Shown: positions 7,604 to 15,645 of the stretch, piece by piece
Numbering within the stretch: the stretch's first letter is position 1
Layout: each line of letters opens with the position of its first letter
DNA from: Siccirubricoccus soli
GTDB lineage: Bacteria > Pseudomonadota > Alphaproteobacteria > Acetobacterales > Acetobacteraceae
Length of the DNA stretch: 64,000 bases
Assembly: GCF_024178315.1 (NCBI RefSeq)
Contig: NZ_JAMZIK010000030.1
Span: 1-64,000, forward strand
Reading direction: 5' to 3'
Notes under the pieces: model-generated
Told to the model about the DNA's origin: nothing
Seen by the model: the letters and a program-made list of their open reading frames with translations, nothing else
Database searches by the model: none
Translations under genes and position numbers: made by a program

Positions 7604-8563
7604 ATGGCTGGACCGAATATCGGCATGGATATCGACAAGCTGAAGCAACTGCTCCGGCTGTCGAAGAAGGAACCGATGAACTGCGCCGTCGCGGGCAATT
7701 CCGCGGATGCCAGCATGGCCTTCATCCTGCTGGACAAGGTGAAGGCGCCGAAAGCGGTCAGCGCCATGCTCGACAAGGAGAACCCGAAGAACTTCAACCT
7801 TCGCTGGGGCACCGCCGTCGTCGATACCGATATCGACCCGAAGCTCGTGACGTTCACGCTGAACAAGAACGTCACCGGCATGGCCAAGAAGCTGAAGAAG
7901 ACGCTGAAGGGCACCGGCTACACCAAGGTCGTCATCAATTTCGAGGACGGCACCTCGGATGCCGACATGGAGGAGGGCGAGGCCGGCGCGCCGCCGCCGC
8001 CCTCCGGCGCCCAGCCCGGCACCATCCCGCCCGCCCCGCCGCCACCGCCCGGGCCGAACCTCGGCACCACGCCCCCGCCCTCCCCGGACTCCGAGGAGAC
8101 CGGGACGGAGGCGGAGGCGGAGGAAGAGCCAACGACCTCCTCCAGCGCGCCGCCGGCGAGCGAGGAGGTGAAGGCGAAGCATGTCCAATCCGCCCGGGCC
8201 TGGATCACCGCCCGCACCAACATCCAGGGCGAGATCGACAAGCTGAAGGCCGAGCTTCTGAAGACCTATCAGGGCCAGGAGATCGTCGCCGAGATCGAGA
8301 AGGCCTATCTGGCCAAGGTCAAGTCGGTGACCGACGCCTTCGACCTGGCGCTGGCGGTGAAGCTCAACGAGGCTTCGAAGGCCGGCGATGCAGCGGCGCA
8401 GCAGAAGCTGGGCCAGGAGGCCAAGGCGATCGCCACGAATTACGTGAAATTCGTCACCTCCGACCCGCTGGTGAAGGATCTGGACGAGAACCCCTTCGTC
8501 CCGCTCGGCATCCGCGCCAGCGTCATCGCCACGCTGAAGCAGGTGAGCGAGAACCTGAAGTGA
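7604..8563 (+). CDS. Unknown two-domain protein divergent from the TssBC fusion
   Basis: A 319-residue protein not recognised as a named family. Residues 1-120 form a compact mixed domain (MNCAVAGNSADASMAFILLD, then LRWGTAVVDTDIDPKLVTFT and a Lys-rich helix KKLKKTLKGTGY). Residues about 125-185 are a Pro/Glu/Ser-rich disordered linker. Residues about 190-319 are predicted mostly helical. No signal peptide or membrane segment. Start at 7604 follows a GGAGGG box. It shares a 168-base intergenic region with the TssB-TssC gene, with an AT-rich patch near 7485-7515, suggesting joint control and perhaps a role with the sheath; this is inference from position only. Confidence 0.7.
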   Translation: MAGPNIGMDIDKLKQLLRLSKKEPMNCAVAGNSADASMAFILLDKVKAPKAVSAMLDKENPKNFNLRWGTAVVDTDIDPKLVTFTLNKNVTGMAKKLKKTLKGTGYTKVVINFEDGTSDADMEEGEAGAPPPPSGAQPGTIPPAPPPPPGPNLGTTPPPSPDSEETGTEAEAEEEPTTSSSAPPASEEVKAKHVQSARAWITARTNIQGEIDKLKAELLKTYQGQEIVAEIEKAYLAKVKSVTDAFDLALAVKLNEASKAGDAAAQQKLGQEAKAIATNYVKFVTSDPLVKDLDENPFVPLGIRASVIATLKQVSENLK

Positions 8564-8853
8564 TCCTCTCCGAGGCCACGCGGCCCCGGACGATTGAGGG
8601 CGGCGCGAAGTGGGGCCGGCCAAGCCAGCTTGGCTGCCCGCTTGGCTAGGCTGCCCCTGCCCCGTTCCGCCAGCTGGCCCGCCCGGGGGTGCTTGGCGTC
8701 GAGGTTGCGGCGTGCCAGGACGGCGCCGTCCCTGGCGGGTCCGGCCACCTACTACAGGGGGGCGGTCGGGCGTTGCTTGCCTAGCCCGCTCCGGCCTCCG
8801 GTTTGGTCGCTTTAGTCACGGCGCGGCTCGATCCGGGTTCAACCGGTCGCGCC

Positions 8854-9342
8854 CTACCCCTCCAGATCCGGCCAAGACTTCCCGGTCAGCGGCTCGCAAG
8901 GCGGGTCCGGGGTGGCGGTGATGGCGGCGATGGCCGCATCATGCAGCCGCTTCTCGGCGTGGTACTCCTCCGGCTCCTGCCCCGCCGGATAGGCGCCAAC
9001 CACCAGCAGGTCGTCGCTGGCGCCGAGGTTGCGGTGGCCGACCCCGGCCGGCAGCGCCACCACGTCGCCGGCCTGTAGCTCCAGCACCTGTCCCTGCTCC
9101 CCGCCCAGCTGCACCCGCACCCGGCCCCGGGCGATCGCCAGCGCCTCATGCGCATTCGGGTGGTAGTGGTGGTAGGGATGGATGCCGTTGCGCCAGGCGG
9201 GCGGCCAGCCATGGGCGGCGAAGCACGCTTCGGCCGCCTCCGGCTCCCCGGGCGGCAGGGCGGCGCGCCAGAGCAGGGCGGGCAGGCGGGGGTTGTTCGG
9301 CACCACGCCGTCATCCGGCAGCAGCAGGGTTTCCGGGTCCAT
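8854..9342 (-). CDS. YjlB-type cupin
   Basis: A 162-residue single-domain cupin. The first cupin motif is clear (HPYHHYHPNAHEALAIARG) and the second follows (LQAGDVVALPAGVGH). Metal binding by the three histidines and the glutamate is expected from the family. The C-terminal half (EEYHAEKRLHDAAIAAI) is typical of YjlB-like proteins, whose substrate is unknown. The start at 9342 is preferred over an upstream in-frame start at 9381 because MDPETLLLPDDG is the usual N-terminus. Divergent from a second cupin-fold gene, the cysteine dioxygenase-like gene, with 77 bases between starts. Confidence 0.85.
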   Translation of the reverse strand: MDPETLLLPDDGVVPNNPRLPALLWRAALPPGEPEAAEACFAAHGWPPAWRNGIHPYHHYHPNAHEALAIARGRVRVQLGGEQGQVLELQAGDVVALPAGVGHRNLGASDDLLVVGAYPAGQEPEEYHAEKRLHDAAIAAITATPDPPCEPLTGKSWPDLEG

Positions 9343-9419
9343 TTGAGCCTCCGCAATGCGCCAACGGCGGAAGCGTGGCATGGTTCGCGCCGGAACGAGC
9401 GACGGAGGGAGGCAGGCGC

Positions 9420-10013
9420 ATGGCCGGCGTGGCGAAGCTCAGGGATTTCGTGCGGGGCATGACCCGGCTGGCCGAGGCCGAGGCGGCCGAGGAGCGCTGG
9501 GTGGCGGAAGGCGGGGCGCTGCTCGGCCGGCTGGTGGCGGAGGATGACTGGCTGCCGGAGGACTACGCCATCCCCGGCCCCAGCTACCGCCAATACCTGC
9601 TGCATTGCGATCCGCTGGAGCGGTTCTGCGTCGTCAGCTTCGTCTGGGGTCCGGGGCAGAAGACGCCGCTGCATGACCACCTGGTCTGGGGCCTGGTCGG
9701 CATGCTGCGCGGCTCCGAGATCTCCACCCCCTACCTGCCCGGCAGCCCCATGCAGGCGGGGGAGAAGGAGGTTCTGACCCCCGGCCAGGTGGCGGCGGTC
9801 AGCCCGCAGCTCGGCGACCTGCATGTGGTGGAGAATGCCTATGCCGACCGCGCCAGCATCAGCATCCACTGCTATGGCGGCAATATCGGCGCCATCCTGC
9901 GCCATACCTACGACCCCGCGACGGGGACGCAGAAGCGCTTCATCTCCGGCTACACCAACAGGATGGTGCCCAATCTCTGGGACCGCAGCCTGGAGCTGCG
10001 GCCGGCGCAGTAG
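9420..10013 (+). CDS. Cysteine dioxygenase family protein (thiol dioxygenase-like cupin)
   Basis: A 197-residue cytoplasmic cupin of the cysteine dioxygenase type I family, iron enzymes that oxidise cysteine or related thiols such as 3-mercaptopropionate to sulfinates. The iron-binding histidines are seen in TPLHDHLVWG and in LGDLHVVEN; the C-terminal SISIHCYGGNIG segment also matches the bacterial branch. A start at 9420 is chosen because a GGAGGGAGG box lies 7-8 bases upstream; an ATG at 9375 is also in frame. Substrate, cysteine versus mercaptopropionate, cannot be decided from these motifs. Confidence 0.8.
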   Translation: MAGVAKLRDFVRGMTRLAEAEAAEERWVAEGGALLGRLVAEDDWLPEDYAIPGPSYRQYLLHCDPLERFCVVSFVWGPGQKTPLHDHLVWGLVGMLRGSEISTPYLPGSPMQAGEKEVLTPGQVAAVSPQLGDLHVVENAYADRASISIHCYGGNIGAILRHTYDPATGTQKRFISGYTNRMVPNLWDRSLELRPAQ

Positions 10014-10241
10014 GGCGCCGGACGTCCTGGTTGACCGAGGCGGGCTTATGCCCGCGCTCGACCCCGGGCCAGGAGGCTGCGTTCAGGTCAAGGGCGAAGC
10101 CGCGCGAGGGGCGATGCCGCCTTGCGGCATCCTTGACCGGAGAACCGCCCGATATCCGTCGCGAACAACCGCCTCCGACCGTGCCGCAGGCGCCTCGCGG
10201 CGCCTTCGGCCAGCCGCCCGGGACGCGGCTGCGCGCCGGCT

Positions 10242-11027
10242 TCAGTACAGCGCGTAGCCGCCATCGATCACCAGCGTGTCGCCCGTATGGAAGGCGCTGG
10301 CGCTGCTCATCAGGTACATGGCGATGCCGCCGAAATCCGCCCCGGTGCCCCAGCGCCGCATCGGCACGCGCGGCAGGACGTTGCTGGCGAATTTCGGGTC
10401 GGCGACGGCGCGCGCGGTCATCTCCGTCTCGATCCAGCCCGGCAGGATGCTGTTGGCGCGGATGCCGTAGCGGGCGAGTTCCACCGCCAGCGCCCGCACC
10501 ATGGCGACCATGCCGCCCTTGGAGGCGCCGTAATGCTCATTGCGTGCCGCCCCCTCGATGGCGGCGAGCGAGGCGGTGCCGACCAGCACCCCGCCCTTGT
10601 CCCCCGTCTCCGCCCTCTCCTTCATATGCCGCGCGGCGGCGCGGAAGGTGAGGAAGGCGCCGGTCAGGTTCACCTGCAGCACCCGCTCCCATTGCTCCAG
10701 CGTGCGCTCCAGGAAGGGGCCGGAGCGGCCGCCAGAGATGCCGGCATTGGCGAAGCAGCCATCGACGCGGCCGAGCACCCGGAGCGTCTCGGCGAAGGCC
10801 GCCTCCACCGCAGCCTCCTGCGTCACGTCGCATTCCAGGGCCAGGATGCGCCGGCCGGTCGTCTCCAGCCGCGCCTTGGCGGCGGCGTTCTTCGCCGCAT
10901 TGGTGCCCCAGATGGCGATGTCGGCGCCCGCCTGCGCCATGGCCTCCGCCATGCCGAGGCCGATGCCGCCATTGCCGCCGGTGACGAGGGCCACCTTGCC
11001 GGTCAGGTCGAAGGGCGCGTAGGGCAT
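10242..11027 (-). CDS. Short-chain dehydrogenase/reductase
   Basis: A 261-residue classical SDR. The Rossmann nucleotide motif TGGNGGIGLGMA is at about residues 15-26, the NAG motif (CFANAGISGG) follows, and the catalytic Ser-Tyr-Lys set is visible in GTASLAAIEG and HYGASKGG. The segment GWIETEMT and the C-terminal HTGDTLVIDGGYALY are typical. The sequence resembles gluconate 5-dehydrogenase-like and 3-oxoacyl reductase-like SDRs; substrate unknown. Start at 11027 has a GGAGAAA box. It is divergent from a Bug-type binding protein, suggesting a role in catabolism of the imported compound. Confidence 0.85.
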   Translation of the reverse strand: MPYAPFDLTGKVALVTGGNGGIGLGMAEAMAQAGADIAIWGTNAAKNAAAKARLETTGRRILALECDVTQEAAVEAAFAETLRVLGRVDGCFANAGISGGRSGPFLERTLEQWERVLQVNLTGAFLTFRAAARHMKERAETGDKGGVLVGTASLAAIEGAARNEHYGASKGGMVAMVRALAVELARYGIRANSILPGWIETEMTARAVADPKFASNVLPRVPMRRWGTGADFGGIAMYLMSSASAFHTGDTLVIDGGYALY

Positions 11028-11139
11028 TGGGCGTTTCTCCATCTCTCGCGGCGCAGACTGCACCGCCCGGCCCGGGCTTGAAAGCCGGGGCGTGCCGCCG
11101 CAGGCTGGCGGCAAGCATCAACAGAATTCCGGAGGAACC

Positions 11140-12132
11140 ATGCAGATCGCCCGCCGCGGCCTCGCCGCGCTGATGCTGACGCCGCTTGCCCAGCGCCTGG
11201 CCCGCCCCGCCCTCGCCCAGTCCGCCTGGCCGGAGCGGCCGATCCGCCTCGTCGTCCCCTTCGGCGCCGGCGGCAACCTCGATACGCTGATCCGCATCGT
11301 CTCCCCCAGCATGTCGCAGCGCCTGGGCCAGCCGGTGGTGGTGGAGAACCGGCCGGGCGCCGGCGGCAATCTCGGCACGGAGAACGTCGCCCGCGCGGCG
11401 CCGGACGGCTATTCCATCCTGGTCGGCTCCAACGGCGCGCTGGTGAACAACCCGCTGCTGATGGCGCGGCTGCCCTTCGACCCCGCGCGCGATTTCGCGC
11501 CCATCGGCCTCGGCTTCCGCACGCCGAACGTGCTGGTGGTGGCGCCGCGCTTCCCGGCGCAGACGCTGCCGGACTTCGTCGCCTATGCCAAGGCGCGGCC
11601 GGGCCAGGTGGCCTGCGCCTCGGCCGGCACCGGCACCACCAACCATCTGCTGATCGAGCTGCTGAACGCCGCGACCGGCGCCGGGCTGCTGCACGTCCCC
11701 TACCGCTCCAGCGGCGCCGCGACGCCGGACATGTTGAGCGGCGCGCTGGCCTCCTCCATGGACCAGATCACCACCGCCCTGCCGCAGCACCGGGACGGCG
11801 CCCTGAAGATGATCGGCATCGGGCTGCCGGAGCGGCTGGCGAGCCTGCCGGAGGTGGCGTCCTTTGCCGAGGTGGGGCTGGAGAATGGTGGTCTCACCTC
11901 CTTCATCGGGCTATTGGCCCCGGCCGGGACGCCGGCGGGGCCGATCGCGAAGATCCAGGCAGCCTTCAGCGCGGCGCTGGCGGACCCGGCCCTGCGCCAG
12001 CGGATCGAGGCGATCGGCAACCTGATCGCCAAGCCCGAGGAGCAGACGCCGGAAGGCTTCAACCGGGTGATCGAGTCGGAGCGCATCCTTTCCCGCCGTG
12101 CGGTCCAATTGGCGGGGCTGAAACCGGAGTAG
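11140..12132 (+). CDS. Bug/TctC family periplasmic solute-binding protein (1)
   Basis: A 330-residue tripartite tricarboxylate transporter-type binding protein. The N-terminus is a signal peptide with a twin-arginine-like start (MQIARRGLAAL) ending near ALAQS. The family motifs follow: WPERPIRLVVPFGAGGNLDT, with the ligand-contacting Asp, GQPVVVENRPGAGGN, then ARAAPDGYSILVGS and HVPYRSSGAATPDMLSG. It starts 8 bases after a GGAGGAA box. No TctA/TctB membrane gene is nearby; such orphan Bug proteins are common in Betaproteobacteria and Roseomonas. The ferredoxin gene follows after 3 bases, so the two are co-transcribed. Confidence 0.9.
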   Translation: MQIARRGLAALMLTPLAQRLARPALAQSAWPERPIRLVVPFGAGGNLDTLIRIVSPSMSQRLGQPVVVENRPGAGGNLGTENVARAAPDGYSILVGSNGALVNNPLLMARLPFDPARDFAPIGLGFRTPNVLVVAPRFPAQTLPDFVAYAKARPGQVACASAGTGTTNHLLIELLNAATGAGLLHVPYRSSGAATPDMLSGALASSMDQITTALPQHRDGALKMIGIGLPERLASLPEVASFAEVGLENGGLTSFIGLLAPAGTPAGPIAKIQAAFSAALADPALRQRIEAIGNLIAKPEEQTPEGFNRVIESERILSRRAVQLAGLKPE

Positions 12133-12135
12133 CGC

Positions 12136-12462
12136 ATGGTGCGGGTGGCGTTCGTGACGCCGGAGGGCGAGCGGCGGGAAGTGGTCTCGGCGGGCGAGGC
12201 GACGCTGATGCACCTGGCGGTGCGGGAGGATGTGCCGGGCCTGCCGGCGGAATGCGGCGGGCAACTCGCCTGCGCCACCTGCATGGTGGTGGTGGCGCCG
12301 GAGTGGCGGGACCGCGTGGGGCCGCCCGGCGAGGATGAGCGGGACATGATCGAGGACGCGCTGGGTGAGGTGCCGGAGGGGATGCGGCTGTGCTGCCAGG
12401 TGCCCTTGAGAGCGGAGCTGGACGGGTTGGAGGTCAGGGTGCCGTCTCAGCCGGGGTATTGA
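12136..12462 (+). CDS. 2Fe-2S ferredoxin
   Basis: A 108-residue plant/vertebrate-type [2Fe-2S] ferredoxin. The four cluster cysteines appear as ECGGQLACATC (C-x5-C-x2-C) and the later LCCQVPL. The spacing is that of adrenodoxin-like or oxygenase-partner ferredoxins, with MIEDALGEVPEGMRLCCQ typical of the adrenodoxin/putidaredoxin branch. It follows the Bug gene by 3 bases and would serve as an electron carrier to an oxygenase not present in the window. Its TGA stop lies in the first hairpin of a GC-rich repeat module. Confidence 0.9.
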   Translation: MVRVAFVTPEGERREVVSAGEATLMHLAVREDVPGLPAECGGQLACATCMVVVAPEWRDRVGPPGEDERDMIEDALGEVPEGMRLCCQVPLRAELDGLEVRVPSQPGY

Positions 12463-12625
12463 GGGAGGGCTCTGCCCTCCCTCAAGCTCCCGCCCGCAAA
12501 GGGCCGAAGGGCCCTTTGAACCCTTGAGTTGGCAGGTTCAACCGTCGGGTCTGAAACTCACGGTTTCCAAAGGCCCTTCGGCCTTTGGCAGGGGAGCACG
12601 AGGGGGACGGCGTCCCCCTCGTCAC
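12459..12625. repeat. GC-rich multi-hairpin module, copy 1
   Basis: Between the convergent ferredoxin and cupin genes lie four hairpins: GGGAGGGC-TCT-GCCCTCCC; AAAGGGCCGAAGGGCCCTTT; CAAAGGCCCTTCGGCCTTTG; and a GAGGGGGACGGCGTCCCCCTC palindrome. The middle holds TTGAGTTGGCAGGTTCAACC and TGAAACTCACGG. It probably stops transcription from both sides. The ferredoxin stop is inside it. Confidence 0.85.
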
Positions 12626-13122
12626 CGAGGCAGGGTCCCGAACACCGTCTCCGCCTCGATCTGCCGCACATTCTCCGGCCGCGGGAAGGGCGAAGGCGCC
12701 GGCTCGCCGGGCCGGCGCTCCCGCCCGATGCGCGCGAAGAAGGTCTCCAGCCCGCCCGGCATGATGACCCAGCAGAAGGTCAGCGGCCCCGCGCCCGTAT
12801 TGTGGAAGCTGTGCGCCCGGCTGCGCGGGAAGAAGAAGATGCCGCCCGGCTTCATCGGGTGCACCGCGCCCTCGATATGCGCCTCGCCCTCCCCCTCCAG
12901 CACGAAGATCACCTCCTCATTCGCGTCGTGCAGGTGTTCCCGCACATGGCAGCCGGGGGCGACGGTCTGGGTGCCCATGGCGAAGGGCGTCTCGCTGCCG
13001 GTGCTCGCCTGGTCCAGCAGGCAGCGGACGAAGCCATTGGCCGGCACAGGCTGCCAGTAGCTCGGCGCCTCCTCCGGCTGGCGGATGACGAGGCGGGCGG
13101 GGCTGGGGCTGGCATCGGGCAT
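12622..13122 (-). CDS. Cupin domain protein
   Basis: A 166-residue single cupin. The first motif is HVREHLHDANEEVIFVLEGEG and the second is MKPGGIFFFPRSRAHSFHN; both are complete with metal-binding His and Glu. The start at 13122 is chosen because a longer frame beginning at 13341 would run through the promoter of the divergent TRAP-type gene. The C-terminus (ENVRQIEAETVFGTLP) is unremarkable. Substrate unknown. The stop abuts the GC-rich module. Divergent from the DctP-like binding protein with 136 bases between starts. Confidence 0.8.
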   Translation of the reverse strand: MPDASPSPARLVIRQPEEAPSYWQPVPANGFVRCLLDQASTGSETPFAMGTQTVAPGCHVREHLHDANEEVIFVLEGEGEAHIEGAVHPMKPGGIFFFPRSRAHSFHNTGAGPLTFCWVIMPGGLETFFARIGRERRPGEPAPSPFPRPENVRQIEAETVFGTLPR

Positions 13123-13258
13123 GGCGGCCTCCTCGGCGCCGAGCATGGCCGGCCCGCGCCACCGCAAGCAAGCCTTGCAGCCCCGGTCCGGGCGTGAAAC
13201 GCTCCCCTCCAGGGAAGGCGCTACCACGGCCGAAAAGAGCCCGGGGAGACTCCACGCT

Positions 13259-14230
13259 ATGCTGTTGCGCTTGCTGCTCGCCCTCGCCCTTGCCTGCACC
13301 GCCCTGCCGGCGGCGGCGCAGACCCGCTGGGTGATGGCCACGCCCTATGCCGAGAATTTCCACACCATCAACATCCGCCAGTTCATCGCCGATATCGAGA
13401 AGGCGACGAATGGCGGCCTCGTCATCCAGCTCCACAGCAACGCCACCCTGCTGCCCATGGGGCAGATCAAGCGGGGCGCGCAGACCGCGCAGGTGCAGCT
13501 CGGGGAGATCCTGCTCTCCGCCTATGCCAACGAAGATCCGTTCTTCGAGGTGGATGGCGTCCCCTTCCTCGCCTGGACCTGGCCGCAGGCCGAGGCGCTG
13601 AACACCGCCACCGAGCCCTATATCCGCACCCGGCTGGAGCGCCAGGGCCTGACCCTGCTCTACATGGTGCATTGGGACGCCCAGGGCTTCTACTCCCGCA
13701 CCCCGATCCAGAGCCTCGCGGAGCTGCGCGGCACCCGCTTCCGCGCCTACAACAACGTCACCTCCCGGATGGCGGAGCTGATGGGCGCGACGCCGGTGAC
13801 GGTGCAGCTGGCCGAGGTCAGCCAGGCCTTCGCCACCAATGTGATCAACACCATGTTCACCTCGGCGCAGAGCGGCGTCTCCACCACCGCCTGGGACTTC
13901 ACCCGCTACTGGTACAATGTCGGCGGCATGCGCACACGCAACGCCGTCTTCGCCAATACCCGCGCGCTGATGGCGCTGGACCCAACCACGCGCAACGCCA
14001 TCCTCGCCGCCGCCACCGCTGCGGCGGAGCGGGGGAAGGAGATGGCGAAGCAGGCGGAGATCACCCAGTCCGAGCGGCTGCGCAGCCAGGGTATGCAGCT
14101 CCCGACACCCTCCGACCAGATGATGGGCGAGCTGCGAAGCATCGGGGAGACGTTGACCGCCGAATGGGCCCAGCGGGCGGGGCCGGAGGGCGTGCAGATG
14201 CTGGAGCGCTACCGCGCCGCCCTGCGCTGA
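13259..14230 (+). CDS. TRAP-type (DctP) periplasmic solute-binding protein
   Basis: A 323-residue binding protein with a signal peptide (MLLRLLLALALACTALPAAAQ). The DctP family features are visible: ATPYAENFHTINIRQFIADI near the N-terminus, GQIKRGAQTAQVQLGEILL, the substrate-arginine region GTRFRAYNN at about residue 160, and VQLAEVSQAF. TRAP binding proteins deliver carboxylates to a DctQM permease; no such permease gene is in the window, so this is an orphan here. A GGGGAG box precedes ATG 13259. Downstream are two half copies of the palindromic element. Confidence 0.85.
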   Translation: MLLRLLLALALACTALPAAAQTRWVMATPYAENFHTINIRQFIADIEKATNGGLVIQLHSNATLLPMGQIKRGAQTAQVQLGEILLSAYANEDPFFEVDGVPFLAWTWPQAEALNTATEPYIRTRLERQGLTLLYMVHWDAQGFYSRTPIQSLAELRGTRFRAYNNVTSRMAELMGATPVTVQLAEVSQAFATNVINTMFTSAQSGVSTTAWDFTRYWYNVGGMRTRNAVFANTRALMALDPTTRNAILAAATAAAERGKEMAKQAEITQSERLRSQGMQLPTPSDQMMGELRSIGETLTAEWAQRAGPEGVQMLERYRAALR

Positions 14231-14235
14231 CGGCG

Positions 14236-14342
14236 GCAGAGCAAATTCCCGCCTCCGGGCGCTGCCGCCCTGCGGCGATCTGCGGTCATGGTTGCAGGGC
14301 AGATTCACGCCTCCGGGCGCTGCCGCCCTGCGGCGATCTGCC
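14236..14342. repeat. Two tandem half copies of the palindromic element
   Basis: Two direct copies, about 14236-14282 and 14294-14342, of only the GCAGATTCACGCC...GGCGATCTGC half. The CGTTTTCGG half is absent. They lie between the DctP gene and the histone-deacetylase-like gene. Confidence 0.8.
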
Positions 14343-14384
14343 CTGGCGCCTTGCGGCCGGCGGGGGCGGTGGCATATCCGCCGC

Positions 14385-15485
14385 ATGCCCCCGTTCCTCA
14401 TCGGCTCGGAGATCTACCGCCACTCCTCCTACGGGCCGAAGCATCCGCTGGCCATCCCCCGCGTCTCCACCGCGCTGGACCTGATCGCGGCGCTGGGCTG
14501 GCTGCCGGAGGGCGGCTGGATCGAGGCGCCGCGCGCCACGCCCGAGCAGCTCACCCGTTTCCACACGCCGGACTACGTCGCCGCCCTGCAGCGCGCCGAG
14601 GCGACGCAGCAGGTGAGCCCGGAGGAGCGCGCCCGCCACCATCTCGGCGCCCATGGCAACCCGATCTACCGGGAGGTCTTCTCCCGCCCCGCCACTTCGG
14701 CCGGCGGCACCATGCTGGCGGCGCGGCTGACGGCGCAGGGCGGCCAGGCCCATGCCCCCGGCGGCGGGCTGCATCACGGCATGCGGGACCGCGCCAGCGG
14801 CTTCTGCTTCGTCAATGACGCGGCGCTCGGCCTGCTGGAATGGCTGGAGGCCGGGCTCGACAACATCCTCTATGTCGATATCGACGCGCATCATGGCGAC
14901 GGCGTGGAACTCGCCTTCGCCGAAGATCCGCGCGTTTTCACCCTCTCGGTGCATGAGGACGGGCGCTGGCCACGGACCGGCCGGGTGGAGGACCGGGCGG
15001 GCGGTGCCGCGCGCAACCTGCCCGTGCCACCCGGCTTCAACGACAGCGAGATGCTCTGGCTGCTGCACCGGGCGATCCTGCCGCTCGCGGAGCGGCTGCG
15101 GCCCCAGGCCATCATGCTGCAAGGCGGGGCGGATGCGCTGGAGGAAGACCCGCTCTCCCGCCTCGCCCTCTCCAACAACGCGCACTGGCAGGTGGTGGAG
15201 GCGCTGAAGGCGATGGCGCCGCGCTTCGTCCTGCTGGGCGGCGGCGGCTACAACCCCTGGTCCGTGGCGCGCTGCTGGGCGGGCGCCTGGGGCACGCTGA
15301 ACGGCTTCGCAATCCCGGAGCGCCTGCCGCCGGCGGCGGAGGAGGTGCTGCGCGCCCTCACCTTCCATCGCGCCGCGGGGCGCAACCCGCCGGAGCACTG
15401 GTTCACCACGTTGCGCGACGTGCCGCGGCCGGGGGTGGTGCGGGCGGCGGTGCAACGGGTGGCGGCGGCGGCGTTGCGCGATTGA
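14385..15485 (+). CDS. Histone deacetylase/AcuC family amidohydrolase
   Basis: A 366-residue zinc amidohydrolase of the arginase/deacetylase fold. The tandem histidines (GGGLHHGM), the catalytic HHGDG loop with zinc-binding Asp (VDIDAHHGDGVELAF) and the later Asp (LQGGADALEEDPL) are present, with GGGGYNP near the end. Bacterial members deacetylate acetoin-related proteins (AcuC) or acetylpolyamines; the substrate is not determined. The ATG at 14385 is preferred; an earlier in-frame ATG at 14292 lies within the repeat half elements. Its TGA stop is in the first hairpin of GC-rich module 2. Confidence 0.9.
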   Translation: MPPFLIGSEIYRHSSYGPKHPLAIPRVSTALDLIAALGWLPEGGWIEAPRATPEQLTRFHTPDYVAALQRAEATQQVSPEERARHHLGAHGNPIYREVFSRPATSAGGTMLAARLTAQGGQAHAPGGGLHHGMRDRASGFCFVNDAALGLLEWLEAGLDNILYVDIDAHHGDGVELAFAEDPRVFTLSVHEDGRWPRTGRVEDRAGGAARNLPVPPGFNDSEMLWLLHRAILPLAERLRPQAIMLQGGADALEEDPLSRLALSNNAHWQVVEALKAMAPRFVLLGGGGYNPWSVARCWAGAWGTLNGFAIPERLPPAAEEVLRALTFHRAAGRNPPEHWFTTLRDVPRPGVVRAAVQRVAAAALRD

Positions 15486-15645
15486 GGGGAGCTCTGCTCC
15501 CCTCAAACACCCCTCGCCAAAGGCCGAAGGGCCTTTGGCAACCATGAGTTCAGGCCCCGCGGTTCAACCTGCCGACTCAAGGGTGCCAAGGGCCCTTCGG
15601 CCCTTGGCGGTGGGAGTCCGAGGGAGGCAGCGCCTCCCTCGGCAC
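15482..15645. repeat. GC-rich multi-hairpin module, copy 2
   Basis: Hairpins GAGGGGAGCTCTGCTCCCCTC, AAAGGCCGAAGGGCCTTTGG, AAGGGCCCTTCGGCCCTTGG and GAGGGAGGCAGCGCCTCCCTC, with CATGAGTT and CCGACTCAAGG in the middle. The histone-deacetylase-like gene stops in the first hairpin. The ECF41 gene reads through the last two hairpins on the other strand. Confidence 0.85.

Noticed and set aside
12459-12625. CRISPR-like array from repeated hairpins
   Set aside because: There are no direct repeats with regular spacers and no cas genes; the units are inverted repeats with changing sequences.
13085-13258. N-terminal extension of the DctP-like protein
   Set aside because: A signal peptide starts cleanly at 13259 after a GGGGAG box; the earlier part overlaps the divergent cupin start.
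14292-14384. Longer N-terminus for the deacetylase-like gene
   Set aside because: The extra 31 residues are translated repeat sequence and have no family counterpart; the ATG at 14385 starts the homologous part.
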